Below, piece by piece: positions 1 to 7,291 of a stretch of 21,978 nt of DNA. Position 1 is the stretch's first letter. Every line of letters starts with the position of its first letter. This DNA comes from JACDQM01 sp044373315. GTDB taxonomy: Bacteria; Pseudomonadota; Gammaproteobacteria; Burkholderiales; Burkholderiaceae_C. Location of the stretch: NCBI RefSeq assembly GCF_044373315.1, contig NZ_JBILQK010000066.1, positions 1 to 21,978 of the forward strand, in the 5' to 3' direction. Position numbers and translations under genes: made by a program. Below the pieces are notes generated by a model, which had not been told where the DNA came from, made no database searches, and saw only the letters and a list, made by a program, of their open reading frames with translations.

Positions 1-639
1 TCCTCACGCATGGGCGAGTCCATCTACCGCTTCGTGCTGCGTGAGATGCCAGGCGCCTTCCGGCGCGCCTGGGGCCTTGAACGTGCGCGGCTGCAGAAGG
101 CGGGCCTGCCCGTCTGGTCGCTGAAGAACGAGATCCTCCAGCCAGCGCTGATCACGCTGGCGCTGTGGTGCGGCCTGATGATGTGGCTCGGGCCGCAGGT
201 GCTGCCCTTCATCCTGGCGACCGCCTTCTGGGCCAATTTCCAGCTCAGTTCGGCCAACTACATCGAGCACTACGGCCTGCTGCGGCAGCAGTTGCCCAAT
301 GGCCGCTACGAGCCCTGCCAGCCGCACCATTCCTGGAACAGCAACCACATCTTCTCCAACTGGGCGGTGTTCCATCTGCAGCGCCACTCGGACCACCATG
401 CACACCCGCTTCGGCGTTACCAGTCGCTGCGCCACTTTGAGAACTTGCCGCAACTGCCCAGTGGCTATTTCGGCATGTTCACCATCGCCTACATCCCGCC
501 CCTGTGGTTCAAGCTGATGGATGAGCGCCTGCTGGCCGTGGTCGGGCGCAACACGCAGCGCATCAACTTCGAGTCCAGCCAGCGCGAGCGCCTGATCGCC
601 AAGCACCGGCTCCAGATGCCGGCGCGCTGCTTCAGTTGA
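1..639 (+). CDS. alkB: Alkane 1-monooxygenase (AlkB family), C-terminal part
   Basis: Partial gene: the reading frame is open from the first base, so the start lies before the window. AlkB is an integral-membrane non-haem di-iron enzyme that hydroxylates the terminal carbon of medium-chain n-alkanes, with electrons from rubredoxin. Visible are the NYIEHYGL motif, typical of AlkB rather than other membrane desaturases, the third histidine box LQRHSDHHAH, and the following RRYQSLR and PSGYFGM segments near the C-terminus. The earlier histidine boxes are outside the window. Two hydrophobic stretches (around positions 140-240 and 475-515) fit membrane helices. The stop at 637-639 overlaps the end of the convergent TonB-like gene by 8 bp. 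Family assignment is firm; the exact chain-length substrate cannot be read from this piece. Confidence 0.93.
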   Translation, partial: SSRMGESIYRFVLREMPGAFRRAWGLERARLQKAGLPVWSLKNEILQPALITLALWCGLMMWLGPQVLPFILATAFWANFQLSSANYIEHYGLLRQQLPNGRYEPCQPHHSWNSNHIFSNWAVFHLQRHSDHHAHPLRRYQSLRHFENLPQLPSGYFGMFTIAYIPPLWFKLMDERLLAVVGRNTQRINFESSQRERLIAKHRLQMPARCFS

Positions 640-2485
640 GCCGTATCGCCATATCGAAGCTCCATGTGCGGCGGATCTCGATCACGTCGTAATCCCGCGC
701 CAGCGCCGGCGAGAAGGCCGGGTAGTTGGCCTGGCTGTTGATGACGCGGCGTATCGCTTCGTCGAGCAAGGGCTGGCCGCTGGAGCGCACGAAGCTGATC
801 GACTCGACCGAGCCGTCGCTGCGGATCGCCACCGTCACCACTGGATCGGTGTAGGGCGGGCGGGCCAGATCGCGCACCATCTCAAAAGTCTGGTTGAGCT
901 GGATCTTGCGGCCCCAGGCTTCGGCATAGAGCACCAGCTCGGCATTGCTGTCGATGCGCCCGAACAGACGTCCGCGGCGAAGCGGGCTGGCCGAGGGGCC
1001 GAGTGACTGGCGCGCGGCGGCAGCATCGCGACGTGCGGCTTCCTCGTCCAGCTGACGGCCGATGGCGCGCAGGCGGGCCTCACGGCTTTCGGCAGCGGCT
1101 TGTGCGGCGGCCTGGGCCGCAGCCTGCACGCCGGCCAGACGCGCGGACTCGGCCTGTGCCGCGGCGGCCGCCTGTGCAGCAGCCTGTGCAGCAGCTTGTG
1201 CAGCAGCTTGTGCAGCAGCTTGTGCAGCAGCTTGTGCAGCAGCTTGGCGTGCGGCTTCCTGCGCTGCGGCGGCCTGGCGGGCTGCAGCTTGCCGTTCGGC
1301 TTCCAGGCGTTCAGCCTCGGCCCTCGCGGCCTGCTGGCGCGCGGCTTCCTGACGCGCCGCTGCAGCAGCAGCTTGCCGGGCGGCCTCCAGGCGTTCGGTC
1401 TCCAGGCGCACCGCTTCTTGCCGTGCGGCTTCCTGACGTGCAGCCTCCTGCTTGGCTGCGGCCTGGCGCTCGGCCTCCAGTCGTGCGGCTTCCTGCCGAA
1501 CCACTTCCTGGCGGGCCGCCTCCTGGCGCGCTGCAGACACCCGTGCCGCCTCCAGGCGCTCGGCTTCCGCGCGGGCCTCAACGCGCGCCGCCTCGGCACG
1601 CGCGGCTTCCAGCCGCAGGGCGTCCTGCTTCAAGCTGTCCTGCTTGGCGGCCTCCAGCTTGGCTGCGGCCTGCTGGGCGGCGGCCAGGCGCTCACTCTCG
1701 ACCCGTGCGGCTTCAAGCTTCGCAGCGTCATGTCGGGCCGCTGCAAGGCGGGCCAGCTCCCGCTGCTGATCGGCCTGCTGCTGTGCCTGCTGTTGGGCCA
1801 ACTGCTGGACCAGCTTCTGGGCTTCCTGTCGTTGGCGGTCGAGTTCGGCCGTGGCCGGATCTGGCAGGGGCTCGCTCGGGGCCGAGGCCGCTGCGGCCGG
1901 CGCAGGGGCCGATGCCGGGGACGGTGCTTCAGGCGCTGCACGCACGCTCCACAGTGCATCCTTGGCAGGCGCGACAGAGATCAGGGCAGGTGCGGCCGGC
2001 TCGACGGGGCGGCTGGCGGCCGCGGTTTCGACGGGCGCCGGCTGTGCGCTCGCACCATCGGCGGCAAGGTCGGGCTCGGGCAGGGCGCTAGGCGCGAGCC
2101 AGGCGGTGGCGCCCATGCCCTCAGTGGGCGGGGAAGGGGGCACTTCGGCTGCTACGGCCAGGGCGGCCGACGCTGCCGCGGCAGGTTCACTCGCCGCCGG
2201 CTCTGGCTCTGGCGCCGCGTCCGGCGGCAGCGTGGGCGCGGGCAGTAGTACGGCACGCAGCTCGGGCACTTCAGCGCGCCGGTCCTTCCAGGGCAGGGTC
2301 AGTCCGGGCAGCCCTAGCGCATCGCCGCCAAAGCTCAGGCTCAGCAGCAGGGCGTGGATCAGCAGCGAGACCATCAGGGCCAGCAACGGCGGCCGGCGCT
2401 TGGGAATCGGCCTGTGCGGCGCGGACGCGGCTGCCGTCGCATCGTTGGCAGGCGCGGGCTGGGGGTGCGATGCGGGCGCGCTCAA
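632..2485 (-). CDS. TonB/TolA-like energy transducer with a very long Ala-rich coiled coil
   Basis: 617 aa. A basic N-terminus (PKRRPP) precedes one membrane helix at about residues 34-54 (SLLIHALLLSLSFGG), as in TonB/TolA inner-membrane proteins. A Pro/Ala-rich linker follows to about residue 210, then about 270 residues of Ala/Gln/Glu/Arg-rich helix made of imperfect EAARQEAAR-type units. The last ~110 residues form a TonB/TolA-type C-terminal domain (VTVAIRSDGSVESISFVRSSG, then an NYPAFSP segment). The architecture resembles TolA, but the C-terminal sequence reads as TonB family, so a periplasm-spanning link to an outer-membrane partner is inferred. The start is TTG at 2485, with GGAG 5 nt upstream; it overlaps the stop of a short upstream frame as TTGA. 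No exbB/exbD or tolQ/tolR neighbour is in the window. Confidence 0.85.
   Translation of the reverse strand: MSAPASHPQPAPANDATAAASAPHRPIPKRRPPLLALMVSLLIHALLLSLSFGGDALGLPGLTLPWKDRRAEVPELRAVLLPAPTLPPDAAPEPEPAASEPAAAASAALAVAAEVPPSPPTEGMGATAWLAPSALPEPDLAADGASAQPAPVETAAASRPVEPAAPALISVAPAKDALWSVRAAPEAPSPASAPAPAAAASAPSEPLPDPATAELDRQRQEAQKLVQQLAQQQAQQQADQQRELARLAAARHDAAKLEAARVESERLAAAQQAAAKLEAAKQDSLKQDALRLEAARAEAARVEARAEAERLEAARVSAARQEAARQEVVRQEAARLEAERQAAAKQEAARQEAARQEAVRLETERLEAARQAAAAAARQEAARQQAARAEAERLEAERQAAARQAAAAQEAARQAAAQAAAQAAAQAAAQAAAQAAAQAAAAAQAESARLAGVQAAAQAAAQAAAESREARLRAIGRQLDEEAARRDAAAARQSLGPSASPLRRGRLFGRIDSNAELVLYAEAWGRKIQLNQTFEMVRDLARPPYTDPVVTVAIRSDGSVESISFVRSSGQPLLDEAIRRVINSQANYPAFSPALARDYDVIEIRRTWSFDMAIRLN
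1173..1244. repeat. Six tandem copies of a 12-bp unit inside the TonB/TolA-like gene
   Basis: The unit TGTGCAGCAGCT occurs six times head to tail; only the first copy differs, by its last base. On the coding (minus) strand it encodes repeated Ala-Ala-Ala-Gln, residues about 414-438. Since 12 is a multiple of 3, copy-number change would lengthen or shorten the helix without a frameshift. Confidence 0.93.
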
Positions 2486-2589
2486 GCCTGCTCCGCCTGC
2501 AAGTCGCGCAGGCTGGCCTCCGCCCTCAGCGCAGGGCTGGGTGCGGGGTGACGGAACAGCAGCATCGAAGGGTTCATCACGGCCAGCAT
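2482..2589 (-). CDS. Possible 35-aa leader peptide coupled to the TonB/TolA-like gene
   Basis: A short minus-strand frame starts at ATG 2589 (or ATG 2577) and ends with TGA at 2484-2482. The stop overlaps the TTG start of the next gene in the sequence TTGA, an arrangement typical of translational coupling. The peptide begins MLAVMNPSMLLF and ends in RDLQAEQA; no family is recognised. No good ribosome binding site precedes either ATG. It could be chance or a remnant. Confidence 0.25.
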   Translation of the reverse strand: MLAVMNPSMLLFRHPAPSPALRAEASLRDLQAEQA

Positions 2590-2695
2590 GCCGGCTATTG
2601 TCTTATCCAATTCGCGGGATCCGCGCCGGGTCCACCCCGAGGTCGCGGGAGCTTCGGCTGTTGCGCGCACCCGCCACATCCGCCGCGCCGCAGCC

Positions 2696-2729
2696 TTTTC
2701 ATGGCCGCGTCACACGTGCCGGCGAGCAT
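2696..2729 (+). promoter_or_regulatory. Candidate Pho box and -10 for the PlcP-like gene
   Basis: The 18-bp box TTTTCATGGCCGCGTCAC (2696-2713) has TTCAT and GTCAC cores exactly 11 bp apart, as in PhoB sites. After 10 bp comes GAGCAT (2724-2729), matching the -10 candidates of the other Pho promoters in this window. Transcription would start near 2736, leaving a leader of about 25 nt that contains the GGGAG ribosome site. This is the weakest single box here, because the first half lacks the usual GTC. Confidence 0.5.
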
Positions 2730-2760
2730 GGCCTTCCAGGACATCACGGGAGCATGCCCC

Positions 2761-3612
2761 ATGAACCAGGAACCCAGCACACATGTCATGAAGGTCCGCA
2801 CGGTCTGGATATCGGACCTGCACCTCGGCACACCGGGCTGCCAGGCTTCGGCCCTTCTCGCCTTCCTGCGAGACGTGGAGTGCGACACGCTCTACCTGGT
2901 CGGCGACATCGTCGACGGCTGGCAGCTCAAGCGCAGCTGGTACTGGCCGCAATCGCACAACGATGTGGTGCAGAAGATCATGCGCAAGGCGCGCAAGGGC
3001 ACACACGTGGTGTTCGTGCCCGGCAACCATGACGAATTCGCGCGGCGATATGTCTCGCATAACTTCGGTGGTGTCGATGTGGTGGAAGACTGCATCCACA
3101 TCACCGCCGACGGCCGCAAGCTGTGGGTCACGCATGGCGATCTTTTCGATGGCGTCATCCAGTGCGCCAAGTGGTTGGCCTATGTGGGCGATGCAGCCTA
3201 CGAGTTCACGCTGCGCATGAATCGCCACTTCAACCGCTTGCGTGCGCGCATCGGCCTGCCCTACTGGAGCCTGTCGCGCTACCTGAAGCTCAAGGTCAAA
3301 CGTGCGGTCAGCTACGTCTCCGACTTCGAGGAGGCGGTGGCCCGCGAGGCGCGCAAACGCGGCGTGCATGGCGTGGTCTGCGGCCACATTCACCAGGCCG
3401 AGATGCGCGAGATCGACGGCATTCTCTACTGCAACGATGGAGACTGGGTCGAGAGCCTCACCGCATTGGTGGAGCATGCCGATGGCCGGCTGGAGATTCT
3501 TGACTACAGCGCTCATTTGCTGGCCCAGCACGCCTTAGCGCGGGCCAAGGCCTCCAGCGTGACGGCCGCTGAACCGGCAGCGCTGCCGGAAGGCGTGGTG
3601 GCGAAGCGCTGA
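2761..3612 (+). CDS. plcP: PlcP-like metallophosphoesterase (COG2908), probable phospholipase C of lipid remodelling
   Basis: 283 aa. It has the full calcineurin-type metal site: SDLHLG (D19, H21), GDIVDGW (D49), GNHDE (N89-D91), HGD (H125) and GHIH (H209, H211). The segments YWPQSHNDVVQK and RKARKGT are what I recall from PlcP-type proteins, which databases often label UDP-2,3-diacylglucosamine diphosphatase (LpxH). PlcP enzymes cleave phospholipids to diacylglycerol during phosphate starvation, making acceptors for glycolipid synthesis. Start ATG 2761 is chosen because GGGAG lies 8 nt upstream (2748-2752); an in-frame ATG at 2728 overlaps the predicted -10. A candidate Pho box lies upstream. 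The gene converges on ugd. True LpxH activity cannot be excluded by sequence alone, but the lipid-gene context favours PlcP. Confidence 0.83.
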   Translation: MNQEPSTHVMKVRTVWISDLHLGTPGCQASALLAFLRDVECDTLYLVGDIVDGWQLKRSWYWPQSHNDVVQKIMRKARKGTHVVFVPGNHDEFARRYVSHNFGGVDVVEDCIHITADGRKLWVTHGDLFDGVIQCAKWLAYVGDAAYEFTLRMNRHFNRLRARIGLPYWSLSRYLKLKVKRAVSYVSDFEEAVAREARKRGVHGVVCGHIHQAEMREIDGILYCNDGDWVESLTALVEHADGRLEILDYSAHLLAQHALARAKASSVTAAEPAALPEGVVAKR

Positions 3613-3642
3613 GCGCCTGAGCGGACGCGCGGCTAGCGCGCT

Positions 3643-3660
3643 GCCGCCCAGGAAGGCGGC
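3643..3660. terminator. Possible bidirectional terminator between plcP and ugd
   Basis: A GC-rich hairpin, GCCGCC / GGCGGC with a 6-nt loop, lies in the 52-bp gap between the convergent plcP and ugd stop codons. The stem can be extended by flanking GCGC bases. There is no T-run on either side, so it is only a weak intrinsic-terminator candidate. Confidence 0.35.
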
Positions 3661-3664
3661 GCGT

Positions 3665-5056
3665 TCAGGCCACCAGCGCCTGCCCCAGCGGCGACTCCAG
3701 CAGCGCTTCCACGCGCGCCGCTGTCGGCGGCACCGCGCCCCGGCCGATGCCGATGTGCTCGAAGCCCTGCGCGCGCATCCAGGCCGGGTCGTAGAGATTG
3801 CGGCCGTCCAGCAGCAGCGGTGTCTGCATCGCCTCGCGCAGGCGTGCGAAATCAGGGCTGCGGAATTCGCGCCACTCGGTCACCAGCAGCAGGGCCGAAG
3901 CGCCCTGGGCTGCTTCATAAGGGTCGGCGCACAAGGTCAGCCCGGCGCGACCGGGCCAGCGTGCTGCGACGGCCGGCATCGCCACCGGGTCGAAGGCCCG
4001 CACAGTGGCGCCGCGCGCCAGCAGCGCGTCGATGATCTTGAGGCTGGGCGCCTCGCGCAAATCGTCGGTGCCGGGCTTAAAGGCCAGCCCCCACAGCGTG
4101 AAGCTCAGGCCATCCAGACACTCGCCGAAGCGCGCCACCACGCGGTCCACGAGCAGCAGGCGCTGGCGTTCATTGATCTGCTGCACCTCGTCGAGGAGGC
4201 CCAGGTGCAGACCTGTTCCCTCGGCCATATGGCGCAGCGCCTTCACATCCTTGGGCAGGCAGGAGCCACCCCAGCCGCAGCCGGCGTAGAGGAACTGGCT
4301 GCCGATGCGCGGGTCGCTGCCTATCCCCAAGCGCACCTGCTCGATGTCGGCCCCCAGACGCTCGGCCAGCATTGCCATCTCGTTCATGAAGCTGATGCGC
4401 GAGGCCAGCATCGCGTTGGCCACGTACTTGCACAGTTCGGCGCTGCGGCGGTCCATCACCAGCATGCGGTCGCGGTTGCGCAGGAAGGGCGCGTAGATCG
4501 CACGCATCAGCAGCGTGGCCTGCTCGTCGTCGGAGCCCACCACCACGCGGTCGGGACGCATGAAGTCCTCGATGGCCACGCCTTCCTTCAGGAATTCTGG
4601 GTTGGACACCACCGCAAAGGGCAGCACCGCAGCGCGCGCGCGCAGCTGCTCGGCGACGGCCTGCTGCACCTGTTCGGCCGTGCCCACCGGCACCGTGCTC
4701 TTGTCGACGATCACCTTGTAGTCGAGCATGTGGTGGCCGATGCTGCGGGCCGCAGCCAGCACATGCTCGATGTCGGCCGAGCCGTCCTCGCTGGCCGGAG
4801 TGCCGACTGCGATGAAGACGATGGTGCCGTGGTTGACGCCGCTCGCCGCATCCAGCGTGAAGCTCAGTCGGCCCGCGGCGGCATTGCGTCGGATCAGCTC
4901 GTCCAGCCCCGGCTCGTGGATGGGCACGCCGCCCGAGTTGAGCAGGTCCACACGCGCCGGATCGACATCCACGCAGACCACGCTATTGCCCATATCGGCC
5001 AGGCAAGCGGCGGTGACGAGGCCGACATAGCCGGCGCCAAAGACAGAGACTTTCAT
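3665..5056 (-). CDS. ugd: UDP-glucose 6-dehydrogenase
   Basis: 463 aa, normal length for the family. It oxidises UDP-glucose to UDP-glucuronate with two NAD+. The N-terminal Rossmann motif GAGYVGLV is at residues 7-14, DKSTVPVGT at 118-126, NPEFLKEG at 152-159, and the catalytic cysteine C266 sits in GGSCLPKD. A C-terminal UDP-binding domain follows (LWGLAFKPGTDDLREAPS). The ATG at 5056 overlaps the TGA of the upstream glycosyltransferase as ATGA, so the two are co-transcribed and translationally coupled. UDP-glucuronate commonly feeds exopolysaccharide or LPS, but tight coupling to a diacylglycerol-glycosyltransferase-like gene suggests it supplies the donor for an acidic glycolipid such as glucuronosyl-diacylglycerol (inference). 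Confidence 0.95.
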   Translation of the reverse strand: MKVSVFGAGYVGLVTAACLADMGNSVVCVDVDPARVDLLNSGGVPIHEPGLDELIRRNAAAGRLSFTLDAASGVNHGTIVFIAVGTPASEDGSADIEHVLAAARSIGHHMLDYKVIVDKSTVPVGTAEQVQQAVAEQLRARAAVLPFAVVSNPEFLKEGVAIEDFMRPDRVVVGSDDEQATLLMRAIYAPFLRNRDRMLVMDRRSAELCKYVANAMLASRISFMNEMAMLAERLGADIEQVRLGIGSDPRIGSQFLYAGCGWGGSCLPKDVKALRHMAEGTGLHLGLLDEVQQINERQRLLLVDRVVARFGECLDGLSFTLWGLAFKPGTDDLREAPSLKIIDALLARGATVRAFDPVAMPAVAARWPGRAGLTLCADPYEAAQGASALLLVTEWREFRSPDFARLREAMQTPLLLDGRNLYDPAWMRAQGFEHIGIGRGAVPPTAARVEALLESPLGQALVA

Positions 5057-6297
5057 GGGCGTTTCACCTGCAGTCGGTTGGCAAGAGGGAGGGGGCGGGC
5101 AAGCGGCGGCACGCCCGTGGGAATCTGGCCTTCCAACGCGGGACGGCCGGCCTGGCGGGTCGCTTCTTGCAGGATGCGTTCAAGGATGTCGGGCACCTCG
5201 AACAGCGCCCGGTTGTCGAGCCGTGCGACGCGCTGACTGAACTGCGGCAACTCGGCCAGCAGCACATCCAGGCCGTCGCGGATCTCCGCCACCGAACGCA
5301 CCAGCACGCCGAGGCCCTCTTCGCGCAGCCACTGGGCGTTGTAACGCTCCTGGGGCATCACGCTGGGCCCGTCGAAACTGAGCACAGGCAAGCCGCAGTG
5401 CAAGGCTTCGCTGAGGCTGCCGGGGCCGGGCTTGCCGATGAAGTAGTCGCCTAGATGCAGAACCGAGGCCATCTGCTCGGTGTAGCCCAGCGCCACCTGG
5501 CGCCGCTCGGTCGAAGGCTTGCGCTCCAGGCGTTGGCGCAGTTCCTCATTGCGGCCGCACAAGAGGATCAGCTGTTCCTCTGGCAGCGCGCGGGCGATGC
5601 GTAACATCTGCATCGAGCCCTGGCCGCCAAACCCCACGATGCCCACCGGCAGCGCCGGGTCTAGCCCCAGCGCGCGCAAGGTCTGCGCCCGCTCGGCGAG
5701 GGGCGGTGGAGGGGCGTAGAAGCTCGGATGCAGCAGCATTCCGGACACGCGTGAGATCAGGCCGTCGGCATAGCCGGCATCACGCGCCTGCTGGTGCGCC
5801 TTCGCGCTGCCGACGATCAGCTGCCGCTCCTGCCCGCGTTCGATCCAGAAGTTCGGCGGCGTGTCGGCGATATCGGTCAGCAGCGTGGCGAAGGGAACGC
5901 CCGGCAGGCTGATGTCCAGCGACTCATGCAGACAGCGGTTGAAATTCGGAATCAGCGACAGCACCAGCTGCGGCCGGGTGGCACGCCAGTGCTGCTGCAG
6001 CGCGCGCAGCAGCGGGCGGTGCGCGACTCGGATCAGCAGCTGCAGAAGGCGCAGCTCCTGGCTCATGCCATAGGTCCAGCCGCGCGCCAGCCGGCGGTTG
6101 TAGAAGTCCTCGGGCGCACAGCCCAGCGCTCGCTGGAAGCGCTGACCGGGATCGATGGCGTCGAACAGATTCACCAGCCGCACCGACCAGGGCCGATGCT
6201 GCTGCTGGATCACGGTCTGCAGCGCACGTGCCGCTGCCCGGTGGCCGCCACCGGCGTCGAAGTAGACCAGGGTGATGCGCGTGGCCAAATCTTCCAT
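5053..6297 (-). CDS. MGDG-synthase-like glycosyltransferase (GT28 type)
   Basis: 414 aa from ATG 6297. The N-terminus ITLVYFDAGGGHRAAARAL matches the MGDG-synthase-type acceptor domain (GGGH motif at residues 16-19). The C-terminal donor domain has GFGGQGSMQM (about 222-231), IGKPGPGSLSEALHCGLPVL (about 287-306) and PQERYN. The family transfers a sugar from a nucleotide-sugar to diacylglycerol in membranes; examples are plant MGDG synthase and bacterial processive diacylglycerol glucosyltransferases. Donor sugar here is unknown; glucose, galactose or glucuronate are possible. An upstream in-frame ATG at 6309 also exists, but it lies inside the predicted -10 of the Pho promoter, so 6297 is preferred. 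The gene sits 66 bp after psd and overlaps ugd by 4 bp. No Shine-Dalgarno is evident. Confidence 0.83.
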   Translation of the reverse strand: MEDLATRITLVYFDAGGGHRAAARALQTVIQQQHRPWSVRLVNLFDAIDPGQRFQRALGCAPEDFYNRRLARGWTYGMSQELRLLQLLIRVAHRPLLRALQQHWRATRPQLVLSLIPNFNRCLHESLDISLPGVPFATLLTDIADTPPNFWIERGQERQLIVGSAKAHQQARDAGYADGLISRVSGMLLHPSFYAPPPPLAERAQTLRALGLDPALPVGIVGFGGQGSMQMLRIARALPEEQLILLCGRNEELRQRLERKPSTERRQVALGYTEQMASVLHLGDYFIGKPGPGSLSEALHCGLPVLSFDGPSVMPQERYNAQWLREEGLGVLVRSVAEIRDGLDVLLAELPQFSQRVARLDNRALFEVPDILERILQEATRQAGRPALEGQIPTGVPPLARPLPLANRLQVKRP

Positions 6298-6304
6298 GCC
6301 CAGC

Positions 6305-6360
6305 AGCATCGGGCGCTGCGATGACCGTGGCGTGACGCGGTCTCGACAGTTTCGTGACGC
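6305..6360 (-). promoter_or_regulatory. Double Pho box with -10 between psd and the MGDG-synthase-like gene
   Basis: On the minus strand, four GTC cores fall at exact 11-bp intervals. The two 18-bp boxes are GCGTCACGAAACTGTCGA (6360-6343) and GCGTCACGCCACGGTCAT (6338-6321). Exactly 10 bp after the second box is GATGCT (6310-6305) as a -10 candidate, followed 7 nt later by ATG 6297. This fits class-I-like PhoB promoters in which the box replaces the -35. It would give the glycosyltransferase and ugd their own phosphate-starvation promoter inside the psd operon. Confidence 0.72.
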
Positions 6361-6363
6361 GGC

Positions 6364-7227
6364 TCAGTCGGGCAGACGCATCAGTGCCTGGCCGGCCTTG
6401 ACGCGCGCACCGCACTCGATCCCGTCAAGCAGCGCGAAGTCCTTGGGCGCGAAGATGAGGATGGTGGAGCCATGCTGGAACCAGCCGAGCTCTTCGCCCT
6501 TGCGCATCCCAGCGTCGCAGGGTATCTCGTTGGGGCCGCGCCAACGCAGGTGCAGCAGCACATCAAGAAAGTGCAGGCGGATGCTGGCCACCAGGATGGC
6601 CGCCACCGGCACCAGCGCCACCTGATGGGCGCCGCGCGCCAGTCGCGTGCGCAGCACCGCGCGTTCATTGCGGCAGAACAGGCGCTCCACGCGCGTGAGC
6701 GCAATCGGGTTGACGTTCCAGGTGTCGCCGCTGAGGTAGGTGACATGCTCGACCCGGCCGTCATGCGGCGCGTGAAAGCGGTGATACATGCTGGAGGTCA
6801 GGCGCAGCGTGATGAAGACGCCGTCCTTGAATGGCGTGATGTCCTGGCTGGGCCCGAACAGCTCCCCCAGCTGATAGGGATAGCCCTTGGCCTGGAACAC
6901 CGTCGTGCCCTCGACCCGGCCGCAGGCGCCGACGATGCCGTCGCTGGGGCTGGCCAGCAGCGCCGGATCGGGGTCGGCCGGGCGTGCGCCGTCCACCAGC
7001 GCGCGGGTGAAGCAGGCATGCAGGCTGTCGAAGTGATGTTCGCGCGCGTCGCTCAGGTCCAGATCGGTGAACAGGCGCCAGGTGCGGATCGACAGCCGCG
7101 CCAGCCAGGGGCTGCGCAGCTGGCTGAACCAGCCCATCCAGCGCGTCAGCAGCGCGCGCGGCACGCGGTTGGTCAGCAGGAAGTTCAGATCTTCCTGCAG
7201 CAGAAGCTGGCGCAGCATTCTCTTCAT
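6364..7227 (-). CDS. psd: Phosphatidylserine decarboxylase proenzyme
   Basis: 287 aa from ATG 7227. It decarboxylates phosphatidylserine to phosphatidylethanolamine at the inner membrane and matures by self-cleavage to form a pyruvoyl group. Family marks are ASPSDGIVG with the catalytic Asp (about residue 96), the YHRFHAP histidines (about 149 and 152), and the cleavage motif HGST near the C-terminus, with Ser about 254 becoming the pyruvoyl. The motif reads HGST rather than the common LGST; GST is intact, so it should process normally. A GTG at 7242 would add five residues, but it lies inside the Pho box of the divergent gene; homologues as I recall begin near the MLRQ/QEDLNFLLTNR segment. 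It is first in a minus-strand run with the glycosyltransferase and ugd. Confidence 0.92.
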   Translation of the reverse strand: MKRMLRQLLLQEDLNFLLTNRVPRALLTRWMGWFSQLRSPWLARLSIRTWRLFTDLDLSDAREHHFDSLHACFTRALVDGARPADPDPALLASPSDGIVGACGRVEGTTVFQAKGYPYQLGELFGPSQDITPFKDGVFITLRLTSSMYHRFHAPHDGRVEHVTYLSGDTWNVNPIALTRVERLFCRNERAVLRTRLARGAHQVALVPVAAILVASIRLHFLDVLLHLRWRGPNEIPCDAGMRKGEELGWFQHGSTILIFAPKDFALLDGIECGARVKAGQALMRLPD

Positions 7228-7265
7228 GGGATGGTCATCCACTTGTCAAAGCAACTTGGTAAATA
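7223..7265 (+). promoter_or_regulatory. Pho box and AT-rich -10 for the class III PLP enzyme
   Basis: Cores TTCAT (7223), GTCAT (7234) and GTCAA (7245) are spaced 11 bp apart. The 18-bp box TGGTCATCCACTTGTCAA (7232-7249) matches 12 of 18 positions of the enteric phoA box as I recall it. Exactly 10 bp later is TAAATA (7260-7265), an AT-rich island in GC-rich DNA and a likely -10. The start would be near 7273 with a leader of about 20 nt. The site overlaps the psd start region, so PhoB binding might also repress psd (inference). Confidence 0.7.
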
Positions 7266-7291
7266 CGCGGCATCGTCAACCGGCCGCACTC

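Noticed and set aside
1173..1244. CRISPR-like short repeat array
   Set aside because: Units are 12 bp, directly adjacent without spacers, and code in frame within a gene.
2598..2615. A second Pho-like box before plcP
   Set aside because: Its halves are 11 bp apart but only the first has GTC; the overall match is about half the positions and there is no -10 hexamer 10 bp later.
1003..3032. Long open frames on the plus strand opposite the TonB/TolA-like gene
   Set aside because: They mirror the Ala-rich, GC-rich repeats of the real minus-strand gene, give low-complexity proteins with no family signal, and stay open only because the DNA has few A/T-rich stops.
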